The notes below the pieces were generated by a model, which was not told where the DNA came from, ran no database searches, and worked only from the letters and a program-made list of their open reading frames with translations. Shown here one piece after another: positions 1 to 5,733 of a stretch of DNA of 8,231 bases. Made by a program: the position numbers and the translations under genes. The stretch is taken from NCBI GenBank assembly GCA_021783895.1, contig JAJXTJ010000034.1:1-8231 (forward strand). The letters run 5' to 3'. The stretch comes from Pseudomonadota bacterium. Lineage in GTDB: Bacteria > Pseudomonadota > Gammaproteobacteria > Burkholderiales > Sulfuricellaceae. How positions within the stretch are numbered: position 1 is the stretch's first letter; each line of letters opens with the position of its first letter.

Positions 1-1308
1 ACCTCACAAGTCAACCTGCTGCGTGACGGCATGCTTTCCCATGCGGGCGTCTACGAGGGTATGAACTGGAATTTCTCGGTGCGCTCGCAAAGCTACCAGA
101 CCCTGCAGGATCCGCTGGCGCCGATCACTACCCCTTACCGTCGCACCCAGATGCTGTTGAACGGAGCCCGCACAGTCAACTGGAGCAGCAACGACCTGGG
201 ACCAGGAGCGATCCTGGCGCTGAACAGCGAGCTGGTCAATTTCTCCCACTCCGGTCTGGTTGTCGGCGCGCCTTCACCCCTGCCCAATGCCAGGCGCTTC
301 AACCTGTACCCCAGCATCAGCCTGCCGCTGACCCGGATTTACGGCTATATCACGCCGAAAATCGGTCTGCACAGCACCAGCTACAGCTTCGACAGCAGCA
401 CCACCGCGCAGCCGAACATCAATCGCACCATGCCAATTTTCAGCATCGACAGCGGGCTGTACTTCGAGCGCGATACCAATTTGTTCGGCTCGAATTATCA
501 GCAGACGCTGGAGCCCCGGCTGTTTTATGTTCGCGTCCCGTACCGCGACCAGAGCCAGATTCCGGTATTCGATTCCGGCGACATCGGATTCGGCATCCCT
601 CAGATCTTCTCGGAAAACCGCTTTGCCGGGGTCGACAGAATCAGCGATGCCAACCAGATCACCACGGGGATAACCTCCCGTTTCTTCGAGGAATCCGGCG
701 TCGAGCGCCTGCGCGGCACGCTTGCTCAACGCTACTACCTGAGCCTGCCGCAAGTCACGTTACCCGGTGAAAGCCCTCCCACCAGAAAGTATTCCGACTT
801 GCTGGCCTCAATCGGCGGCCAGATCACAAATGCACTGACGCTGGACACTTTGTGGCAATACGATCCCCAATTGAATAGAACCGGCAACTTTTCGCTCACC
901 AGCCGCTACCTGCCCGCACCAGGCAAAATCCTCAATTTCAGCTACAGCTATACCCCGGCCACCCTCCTCGCCCCGACCGGTATCAAGCAATTCGACGCCT
1001 CCGCACAGTGGCCCCTGACAGGACGCTGGAACGGGCTGGCCAGATGGAACCATTCAATCCTGGACAGCAAGGATCTGGAAACCCTGGCCGGTCTCGAATA
1101 CAATGCCGGTTGTTGGGCGTTCCGGGCGGTCGTGCATAGCTTCGCCACCACCACTTCACAACGCAGCGACTCAATTTTCTTCCAGCTGGAGTTGAACGGA
1201 ATCGGTACTATCGGCTCCAATCCATTGGACGTGCTCACACGCAACATCTATGGCTATATCAAAACCACCCAAATCCCAAATGAAAACAACATCACAGAAT
1301 CCCATTAA
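1..1308 (+). CDS. lptD: LPS-assembly protein LptD, C-terminal part (5' end outside the window)
   Basis: LptD is the outer-membrane beta-barrel that, with LptE, inserts lipopolysaccharide into the outer leaflet. The reading frame is open from base 1, so the N-terminal periplasmic domain and first strands lie upstream. About 435 residues of the barrel remain. Family-typical stretches are visible: GLYFERDTNLFGSNY, then QTLEPRLFY, VPYRDQSQIPVFD, and ENRFAGVDRISDANQ (roughly fragment residues 155-220). The C-terminal conserved cysteine region reads EYNAGCWAFR, with Cys at codon 1111-1113. E. coli LptD has two adjacent cysteines here, whereas this fragment has only one cysteine in total. The stop codon lies 29 bases inside surA, so the two genes probably share a transcript and are translationally coupled. 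Identification rests on recognised motifs and on the lptD-surA-pdxA-rsmA order. Confidence 0.95.
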   Translation, partial: TSQVNLLRDGMLSHAGVYEGMNWNFSVRSQSYQTLQDPLAPITTPYRRTQMLLNGARTVNWSSNDLGPGAILALNSELVNFSHSGLVVGAPSPLPNARRFNLYPSISLPLTRIYGYITPKIGLHSTSYSFDSSTTAQPNINRTMPIFSIDSGLYFERDTNLFGSNYQQTLEPRLFYVRVPYRDQSQIPVFDSGDIGFGIPQIFSENRFAGVDRISDANQITTGITSRFFEESGVERLRGTLAQRYYLSLPQVTLPGESPPTRKYSDLLASIGGQITNALTLDTLWQYDPQLNRTGNFSLTSRYLPAPGKILNFSYSYTPATLLAPTGIKQFDASAQWPLTGRWNGLARWNHSILDSKDLETLAGLEYNAGCWAFRAVVHSFATTTSQRSDSIFFQLELNGIGTIGSNPLDVLTRNIYGYIKTTQIPNENNITESH

Positions 1309-2617
1309 GCGTATCCTGGCAATCCTGCTCGTTTTTTTCCTGACCGCCGCTCACGCCGCCGGGAACGGGGCGACGCGACCCTCGGCCCCGCCTCAACTGG
1401 TCGACCGCATCGTCGCCGTGGTCAATAATGAAGTCATCACCCAGTTCGAGCTCAACGACCGGATGCGGATCGTCATGCAGCAGCTGAAAAAACAGGGCAC
1501 GCCTCTGCCGCCTCATGAAGTGCTGGAAAAACAGATGCTGGAACGCATGATCACCGACCGGGTGCAGTTGCAATTTGCCAAAGAAACCGGCATTCGCGTC
1601 GACGATCTGCAACTCGACAAAACGCTGCAACGCATCGCACAGAAAAATAACATGACCGTGGATGCCTTCCGCGGCACGCTGCAAAAAGACGGCGTCAATT
1701 TTGCCAAATTCCGCGAAGAGATCCGCGATGAAATTATTCTCAGCCGCTTGCGCGAGCGCGAAGTGGAAAACCGCATCACCGTCAGCGACGGCGAAGTGGA
1801 GAGCTTCCTCAACTCACGCGCCGCTCAAACCAGCGGGGAAGACGAATTCAAACTGGCGCAAATTCTGGTCCGCGTACCCGAACAAGCCAGCCCGGAGCAG
1901 GTTAAAAGCAAGCGCGATCGCGCAGAAAAAGCCCTGTCCGAATTAAGCAAGATGGGTTTCGCCCAAGTGGCAGCCAGCTATTCCGATGCGCCGGATGCCT
2001 TGCAGGGCGGGGTGATTGGCTGGCGGGCCGCCAGCCGTCTGCCGGCCTTGTTCCTGGAAGCCGTCAACGGCCTGAAGCCGGGCGAAACCAGCGCCGTGCT
2101 GCGCAGCCCGAACGGCTTCCACATCCTCAAGCTGCTCGACAAGCGCAGCAAAGGGGGGGGCGTAATGATCGTGCAACAAACCCATGCGCGCCACATCCTG
2201 ATCAAGACCAGCGAAACCACCTCGGATACCGACGCCAGAAACCGCATCATCCAGCTCAAGGAGCGCCTGGACAACGGCGCCGATTTCGCCGAGTTGGCTC
2301 GGCTTAATTCCGAGGATGGCTCCGCCTCGAAAGGCGGCGACCTCGGCTGGCTTTCACCCGGTGATACCGTACCCGAATTCGAACACGCCATGGATGCGCT
2401 CAAGCCGGGGGAAATCAGCGCCCCCGTCAAGACGCCCTTCGGCTGGCACCTGATCCAAGTACTGGAGCGCCGCTCGGAAGATGTCAGCAAGGAACGGCAG
2501 ACCCTCATGGCGCGTCAGGAGATCCGCGCCCGCAAGGCCGACGAGGCCTACGAGGACTGGCTGCGTCAGCTGCGCGACCAGGCTTTCGTCGAATACCGGC
2601 TGGAAGACAAGTTCTGA
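1280..2617 (+). CDS. surA: Periplasmic chaperone / peptidyl-prolyl isomerase SurA
   Basis: SurA escorts unfolded outer-membrane proteins, including LptD and porins, across the periplasm. The 445-residue product fits the family (E. coli 428). With the ATG at 1280 it has a clean signal peptide: KR at 10-11, a hydrophobic run 12-24, and a likely AHA cleavage near residue 26. An upstream in-frame ATG at 1250 would put ten extra residues before it and is less likely. Neither start has a convincing Shine-Dalgarno, consistent with coupling to lptD. The N-terminal chaperone domain (VDRIVAVVNNEVIT at 41-54) is followed by two parvulin domains, about 190-288 and 300-398. The second carries THARHILIK, GGDLGWLSPG and FGWHLIQV. 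A C-terminal helix (EDWLRQLRDQAFVEYR) completes the chaperone core. A G8 homopolymer at 2153-2160 codes the linker between the two parvulin domains. Confidence 0.96.
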   Translation: MKTTSQNPIKRILAILLVFFLTAAHAAGNGATRPSAPPQLVDRIVAVVNNEVITQFELNDRMRIVMQQLKKQGTPLPPHEVLEKQMLERMITDRVQLQFAKETGIRVDDLQLDKTLQRIAQKNNMTVDAFRGTLQKDGVNFAKFREEIRDEIILSRLREREVENRITVSDGEVESFLNSRAAQTSGEDEFKLAQILVRVPEQASPEQVKSKRDRAEKALSELSKMGFAQVAASYSDAPDALQGGVIGWRAASRLPALFLEAVNGLKPGETSAVLRSPNGFHILKLLDKRSKGGGVMIVQQTHARHILIKTSETTSDTDARNRIIQLKERLDNGADFAELARLNSEDGSASKGGDLGWLSPGDTVPEFEHAMDALKPGEISAPVKTPFGWHLIQVLERRSEDVSKERQTLMARQEIRARKADEAYEDWLRQLRDQAFVEYRLEDKF

Positions 2618-2642
2618 GCTTGAACCTGAAAACGGCAGATTG

Positions 2643-2770
2643 TCCACGAAATACACAAAAATCACGAAAAATTCAGGGAGATATGAGGCTGAATACTCTC
2701 ACCTGCCGGGCGAATCCAGGACTGTCGTCAACTTGTTGATTTATTTTGTGTATTTTGTGTATTTCGTGGA
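2643..2770. repeat. 128-bp inverted-repeat element between surA and pdxA (element E1)
   Basis: A perfect 18-bp inverted repeat bounds this stretch: TCCACGAAATACACAAAA at 2643-2660 and its reverse complement at 2753-2770. The left arm continues into repeated purine-rich 9-10-mers (CACGAAATA, CACAAAAAT, CACGAAAAAT). The right flank repeats TATTTTGTG. Near the centre, at 2700-2720, the reverse strand carries a 21-bp core with an inner CCTG-N11-CAGG stem, matched 18/21 by the element at 5417-5537. No protein is coded. It resembles a small non-autonomous or REP/MITE-like element; that class is inference. The right arm ends 18 bp before the pdxA start, so it forms part of the pdxA leader. Confidence 0.8.
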
Positions 2771-2788
2771 TAAAAAAAGTTTTCCAGG

Positions 2789-3799
2789 TTGAACACTCCC
2801 GTCATTGCATTAACCGCAGGCGATCCGGCAGGCATCGGCCCGGATTTGTGCGTGCTGCTGGCACAGCAGAAACCGGCCGGATCGCGCATCATCGCCATCG
2901 CAGACCGCAGCCTGCTTGCCGAGCGCGCCGGACAACTGGGGCTGCCGCTCGATCTGGTTGACTTCTCCCCCGCCGCTGCCGCACCGGACGAACCCGGCGT
3001 GCTGGAAGTGCTGCACCGCGACCTGTTCGAGCCCGCCGTTGCCGGCAAGCTGAATCCGGCCAACAGCCGCTATGTGCTCGACACCTTGTCCGCAGCGGCG
3101 CACGGTTGCCTGGCCGGCACCTTCGACGCCATGGTTACCGCCCCGGTGCACAAGGGCGTGATCAACGATGCCGGCATCCCTTTCACCGGTCATACCGAAT
3201 TTCTCGCCGAGCTGACCGGAACCCCGCAAGTCGTGATGATGCTGGTCGGCGGCGGCCTGCGCGTGGCGCTGGTCACTACCCACCTGCCGCTCAAGGATGT
3301 TTCCGCCGCCATCACCCGGCAAAGCCTGGCGCGGACCCTCCGCATCCTGCACCGCGGCCTGAAGCAGCGCTTTGCCCTGGCTAACCCGCGCATCCTGGTC
3401 ACCGGGCTCAACCCCCACGCCGGCGAATCCGGCCACATGGGGCGCGAGGAAATCGACGTCATCATTCCGGTACTGGAAATGCTGCGCGCAGAAGGCATGG
3501 ACCTCGCCGGGCCGCTGCCCGCCGATACCCTGTTCACCAGACATCAACTGCAAGGTTCCGACTGCCAGCTTGCCATGTACCACGACCAAGGGCTGCCGGT
3601 GCTGAAATACGCCAGCTTCGGCGGCGGCGTCAACGTTACCCTGGGGCTCCCCATCATCCGCACCTCGGTGGACCACGGCACCGCGCTGACGCTCGCCGGC
3701 ACAGGGAAGATCGGGAGCGGCAGCCTCACGGCAGCGATCAAACTGGCGCTGGAAATGGCGAAGAACAGTGAGGAGTCAGGAGTGAGGGGTGAGGGGTGA
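2789..3799 (+). CDS. pdxA: 4-hydroxythreonine-4-phosphate dehydrogenase PdxA
   Basis: PdxA oxidises 4-phosphohydroxy-L-threonine with NAD(P) and, together with PdxJ, builds the pyridine ring of pyridoxine 5'-phosphate in the DXP-dependent vitamin B6 pathway. It is cytosolic. The 336-residue product has all family marks: GDPAGIGPD at 11-19, TGHTEFLAE at 133-141 with substrate-binding His135-Thr136, THLPLKDV at 164-171, GLNPHAGE at 206-213, and YHDQGLPVLK at 264-273. It ends with GGGVNVTLGLPIIRTSVDHG. The metal-binding histidines correspond to His165, His210 and His265. The start is a TTG at 2789; no upstream ATG fits, and the motif GDPAGIGPD follows at the usual distance. The last eleven residues (NSEESGVRGEG) and the TGA stop come almost wholly from a heptamer DNA repeat that has run into the gene end, so this tail is unlikely to matter for catalysis. 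Confidence 0.96.
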   Translation: MNTPVIALTAGDPAGIGPDLCVLLAQQKPAGSRIIAIADRSLLAERAGQLGLPLDLVDFSPAAAAPDEPGVLEVLHRDLFEPAVAGKLNPANSRYVLDTLSAAAHGCLAGTFDAMVTAPVHKGVINDAGIPFTGHTEFLAELTGTPQVVMMLVGGGLRVALVTTHLPLKDVSAAITRQSLARTLRILHRGLKQRFALANPRILVTGLNPHAGESGHMGREEIDVIIPVLEMLRAEGMDLAGPLPADTLFTRHQLQGSDCQLAMYHDQGLPVLKYASFGGGVNVTLGLPIIRTSVDHGTALTLAGTGKIGSGSLTAAIKLALEMAKNSEESGVRGEG

Positions 3800-3808
3800 G
3801 GAGTAAAA
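3767..3808 (+). repeat. Five-copy heptamer tandem repeat at the pdxA 3' end
   Basis: Five consecutive 7-mers run from 3767 to 3801: AGTGAGG, AGTCAGG, AGTGAGG, GGTGAGG, GGTGAGG, with a decayed sixth, AGTAAAA. They form the end of the pdxA reading frame, and the TGA stop at 3797-3799 lies inside the fifth copy. A reverse-complement relic (TTTTTACCCCTCACT at 3839-3853) lies just before rsmA. It can pair with 3795-3808 (12 of 14 positions), giving a possible hairpin in the pdxA-rsmA gap. Because seven is not a multiple of three, any change in copy number would change the PdxA tail. Confidence 0.8.
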
Positions 3809-3861
3809 CCGGCCACGGTGTTGCCTTTGACCTCACTCTTTTTACCCCTCACTGAATCATA

Positions 3862-4629
3862 ATGAAACACATCCCAAGAAAACGCTTCGGCCAGAATTTC
3901 CTTACCGACCAGGGCATCATTCAGGCCATCGTTCGCGCCATCCATCCCCAACCCGGCGACATCATGGTCGAAATCGGCCCCGGCCTGGGTGCGCTCACCG
4001 ACCCGCTGCTCAAGATCCTGCTCCGCCTGCATGTGGTGGAAATCGACCGCGACATCATCGTCCGGCTGCGGAACAACTATCCGGCGGCAAAGCTGACGAT
4101 CCATGCCGGCGATGCGCTGGAATTCGACTTTTCCACGCTGGGCGAGCGCATCCGCATCGTCGGCAATCTGCCCTACAACATCTCCACGCCGATTCTGTTT
4201 CACCTGAGCGAATATGTCGGCAACATCATCGACATGCACTTCATGCTCCAGAAGGAAGTGGTGGAACGCATGGTGGCCGCGCCCTCCACGCCGGAATACG
4301 GCAGGCTTTCGGTGATGCTGCAATACCGCTACGCCATGGAACTGATGTTCATCGTGCCGCCGGATGCTTTCCACCCTGCGCCCAAGGTCGAATCCGCCAT
4401 CGTGCGCATGATCCCCTATGCGGCTCTGCCGCACCCGGCGAAGGATGAAGCCCTGTTCGGCGCCATCGTCACCGCCGCCTTCGGGCAGCGTCGCAAGACC
4501 CTGCGCAACACGCTGAAAGCCTATCTGGATGATGCCGGATTTGCGGCGCTGGGAATCGATCCCGGCTTGCGGGCCGAGAATCTGGGGGTGGGGGAGTTTG
4601 TGGCGATTGCCAATTTTTGCAAGGGGTAG
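3862..4629 (+). CDS. rsmA: 16S rRNA (adenine(1518)-N(6)/adenine(1519)-N(6))-dimethyltransferase RsmA (KsgA)
   Basis: RsmA uses S-adenosylmethionine to dimethylate the two adjacent adenines in the helix-45 loop of 16S rRNA during late 30S assembly. Its loss classically gives kasugamycin resistance. The 255-residue product is slightly shorter than E. coli KsgA (273). Visible motifs are RKRFGQNFL at 6-14, the SAM-binding motif [10 protein letters not shown] at 37-46, the acidic VVEIDRD at 58-64, catalytic NLPYNIS at 102-108, and FHPAPKVES at 170-178. [12 protein letters not shown] lies at 208-219. The ATG at 3862 is the first start giving the complete N-terminal motif. It has no clear Shine-Dalgarno and follows pdxA by 62 bases of repeat-derived sequence. 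apaG does not follow, unlike in enterobacteria; a convergent toxin-antitoxin operon does. Confidence 0.97.
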   Translation: MKHIPRKRFGQNFLTDQGIIQAIVRAIHPQPGDIMVEIGPGLGALTDPLLKILLRLHVVEIDRDIIVRLRNNYPAAKLTIHAGDALEFDFSTLGERIRIVGNLPYNISTPILFHLSEYVGNIIDMHFMLQKEVVERMVAAPSTPEYGRLSVMLQYRYAMELMFIVPPDAFHPAPKVESAIVRMIPYAALPHPAKDEALFGAIVTAAFGQRRKTLRNTLKAYLDDAGFAALGIDPGLRAENLGVGEFVAIANFCKG

Positions 4630-4639
4630 CTGGACAACA

Positions 4640-4702
4640 AACAAAGGGGTCTTGATATCATACTTTCTATCGGTGAAGGCGTGACATCAAGACCCCTTTG
4701 TT
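4640..4702. terminator. Long hairpin between convergent rsmA and toxin gene, probable bidirectional terminator
   Basis: Bases 4640-4660 and 4682-4702 are reverse complements at 20 of 21 positions, with 17 perfect outer pairs including AAAGGGGTCTTGAT, around a 21-base loop. T-rich but interrupted flanks follow the stem on both strands: TTTGTTCGTTCCTTTG on the plus strand and TTTGTTTGTTG on the minus strand. The site starts 11 bases after the rsmA stop and ends 31 bases from the toxin stop, as expected for a terminator shared by converging transcripts. The stem is longer than usual and lacks a clean T run, so a small mobile repeat is an alternative. Confidence 0.6.
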
Positions 4703-4733
4703 CGTTCCTTTGTTCAACCGGACACTTGCGTTT

Positions 4734-5057
4734 TCACGCGAACCCCAGGAAAACCGCTAAGGCACGATTCACTGCGAGCATGACATCGTCGTCGAGTCGG
4801 CCAAATGTTTCCCCTATTTTCTCGCGGGGTACCGTCTGCGGTTTATCGACCATCACTTGCGATGGTTTGCGCAGGCCGTTCCCATCGCCAGGTTTGACAG
4901 TGATGCGGAACAGAGGGGCCTCTCGAAGCTCGCCCGTCACAGGCAAGATCGTGACAGATGGATGCTCGTCGAATAGGTCAGTCTGGATAACCAGTGCCGG
5001 ACGCGGTTTGCCATAGTCACCTTGCAAGGCAACCGTGACCAGATCTCCGCGCCTCAT
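4734..5057 (-). CDS. MazF/PemK-family endoribonuclease toxin
   Basis: Toxins of this family cut mRNA at short sequence motifs and arrest growth unless bound by the cognate antitoxin. The 107-residue product has the family pattern: RRGDLVTVA at 2-10, GDYGKPRPALVIQ at 13-25 with the conserved Gly-Lys-Pro-Arg-Pro loop, then SVTILPVTGEL at 34-44 and KPSQVMVDKPQTVPREKIG at 64-82. A C-terminal helix, MLAVNRALAVFLG, follows. The length is normal and nothing looks broken. I chose the ATG at 5057 because it overlaps the antitoxin stop as ATGA, a typical coupled arrangement; a TTG two codons upstream (5063) is also in frame. The gene converges on rsmA. Its cleavage specificity cannot be read from sequence. 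Confidence 0.92.
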   Translation of the reverse strand: MRRGDLVTVALQGDYGKPRPALVIQTDLFDEHPSVTILPVTGELREAPLFRITVKPGDGNGLRKPSQVMVDKPQTVPREKIGETFGRLDDDVMLAVNRALAVFLGFA

Positions 5058-5266
5058 TCCCAACCATCCGTGTCAGCCGCAGCTTCCAGCCAGTCCAAAG
5101 TTTCACGCTCATGTGCATCGCCAAGCAAGGCGAGCGATTGACGGCGGCATTCCTCGGCGAACCCGGCTCGACGAGTATCGGGAACCCAAATTTGTACGGG
5201 TCGCAACCCGGCGGCCCGCAATGCCATGCGGTGCTTTTGCACCCGCTCTGACGTGCTCGTCCTCAT
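5054..5266 (-). CDS. MazE-like antitoxin (DUF3018 family)
   Basis: This is the first gene of the toxin-antitoxin operon. Antitoxins of this family bind and neutralise the downstream MazF-like toxin and usually repress their own promoter. The 70-residue product carries the family signature: SERVQKHRMALRAAGLRPVQ at 5-24, then IWVPDTRRAGFAEECRRQS at 26-44, and a C-terminal acidic WLEAAADTDGW. The ATG at 5266 is preferred because GGAG sits six bases upstream (5276-5273). In-frame ATGs at 5272 and 5278 would add two or four residues. The stop overlaps the toxin start by four bases. Regulation is probably by binding the two palindromes that bracket its promoter. The family assignment is by recognition of the RPVQIWVPDTR motif. 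Confidence 0.88.
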   Translation of the reverse strand: MRTSTSERVQKHRMALRAAGLRPVQIWVPDTRRAGFAEECRRQSLALLGDAHERETLDWLEAAADTDGWE

Positions 5267-5286
5267 GATCATCTCCATAATGAATG

Positions 5287-5298
5287 GTTACATGTAAC
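5287..5298. promoter_or_regulatory. Palindromic operator 1, over the transcription start of the toxin-antitoxin operon
   Basis: GTTACATGTAAC is a perfect 12-bp palindrome directly downstream of the -10 box. A near copy lies 30 bp away centre to centre (three helical turns), which places both on the same DNA face. Binding by the antitoxin is inferred from position and from family behaviour. Confidence 0.65.
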
Positions 5299-5327
5299 AT
5301 TATAGTGGCAATCGGCGTTACATGCAA
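5299..5327 (-). promoter_or_regulatory. Sigma70-type promoter of the toxin-antitoxin operon
   Basis: On the minus strand TTGCAT (5327-5322) is followed after exactly 17 bases by a perfect TATAAT (5304-5299). Transcription would begin near 5292, about 26 bases before the antitoxin ATG. The -35 box lies within one palindrome and the start point within another, so a bound antitoxin or antitoxin-toxin complex would block polymerase directly. Confidence 0.75.
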
Positions 5328-5329
5328 CG
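5316..5329. promoter_or_regulatory. Palindromic operator 2, over the -35 box of the toxin-antitoxin operon
   Basis: CGTTACATGCAACG is symmetric except for one base pair and matches operator 1 at GTTACATG-AAC. It covers the -35 hexamer of the minus-strand promoter. Confidence 0.62.
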
Positions 5330-5379
5330 GGGTTTGGCAGCCTTTATCCCAGATAATCCATTAGCTCGAAAACAGCGTC

Positions 5380-5399
5380 ATTCCCGCTTTCGCGGGAAT
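5380..5399. repeat. dRS3-like short palindromic repeat
   Basis: The 20-base sequence has the form ATTCCC-N8-GGGAAT with N8 = GCTTTCGC, so the stem extends to eight pairs (ATTCCCGC/GCGGGAAT) around TTTC. This is the pattern of the Neisseria dRS3 repeat and of common ATTCCCGC hairpins in other betaproteobacteria. In Neisseria such sites are targets for phage integration; nothing here shows that it acts so. Confidence 0.6.
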
Positions 5400-5416
5400 T
5401 AGGAACTAAATTCTTT

Positions 5417-5537
5417 ACCACAGAGACACTAGAGACAAAGAGAAAGTCCATGGCAATACATTACAGATCGACCTGATTTCGCCCAGCAGGTGTCCTTCCG
5501 CGCCGGTGTAATGCTTTGTTCTCTGTGTCTCTGTGGT
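5417..5537. repeat. 121-bp inverted-repeat element upstream of the porin (element E2)
   Basis: ACCACAGAGACAC at 5417-5429 is the exact reverse complement of 5525-5537. With imperfect pairing the arms extend to 24 bases (5417-5440 and 5514-5537, 19 matches). A nested CATTAC/GTAATG pair (5459-5464, 5508-5513) and a central ACCTG-N11-CAGGT hairpin (5471-5491) lie inside. The central 21-bp core at 5472-5492 matches the reverse strand of the element at 2643-2770 at 18 of 21 positions, and both have CCAC...ACAC purine-rich ends. Non-autonomous mobile or REP-like character is inference. Confidence 0.75.
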
Positions 5538-5633
5538 GGGGCGTTTAGGATTATCCTTGGAGGGCTTCCGTTGCAAAAAAACAACACATTTTCCTCCGGC
5601 AACAAAAAACCGGACGTTTTTATCGACCGGTGC

Positions 5634-5662
5634 TTGGAATCCGAAGGGGGGGTGGTGATAAT
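5634..5662 (+). promoter_or_regulatory. Porin promoter with a G7 tract in the spacer
   Basis: TTGGAA (5634-5639) and GATAAT (5657-5662) are separated by exactly 17 bases. Seven of those (5646-5652) are an uninterrupted G run. Transcription would start near 5669, giving a leader of about 65 bases to the porin ATG. The spacing is optimal at the present tract length, so any slippage would detune the promoter. Confidence 0.6.
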
Positions 5663-5733
5663 GGGATCGTCTGTAAAAGACAGGGCTCAATGAAGGGCCT
5701 CGTTGCAAAACCCTACTCTCAATGGAGAATTAT

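Larger units (their letters stand above)
5331..5733. other. 403-bp non-coding stretch between the toxin-antitoxin promoter and the porin
   Basis: No credible gene is seen here on either strand; the open frames are short and run across inverted repeats. The stretch holds a dRS3-like hairpin (5380-5399), a 121-bp inverted-repeat element (5417-5537), the porin promoter (5634-5662) and the porin leader. Bases 5538-5633 are A-rich in part, and I recognise nothing specific in them. Confidence 0.7.

Noticed and set aside
1250..1279. An upstream ATG as the surA start.
   Set aside because: It would place ten polar residues before an already complete signal peptide; the ATG at 1280 gives a normal n-region.
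2481..2792. A 103-codon plus-strand frame spanning the surA end and the surA-pdxA gap.
   Set aside because: It starts inside surA in another frame and its C-terminal half is translated inverted repeat (YFVYFVYFVDK).
3544..4644. A 366-codon open frame on the minus strand over pdxA and rsmA.
   Set aside because: It is a mirror frame of two well-identified genes in GC-rich coding DNA; its product shows only composition artefacts (His/Gly/Asp-rich) and no domain.
5417..5537. A CRISPR array, suggested by the repeated CACAGAGACAC-type strings.
   Set aside because: Only one inverted pair is present, with no regular direct repeats or spacers and no cas genes.
5415..5708. A 97-codon minus-strand open frame, and a 67-codon plus-strand frame at 5490-5693, between the toxin-antitoxin operon and the porin.
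   Set aside because: Both run across the inverted repeats and the porin promoter, lack ribosome-binding sites and show no recognisable protein features.
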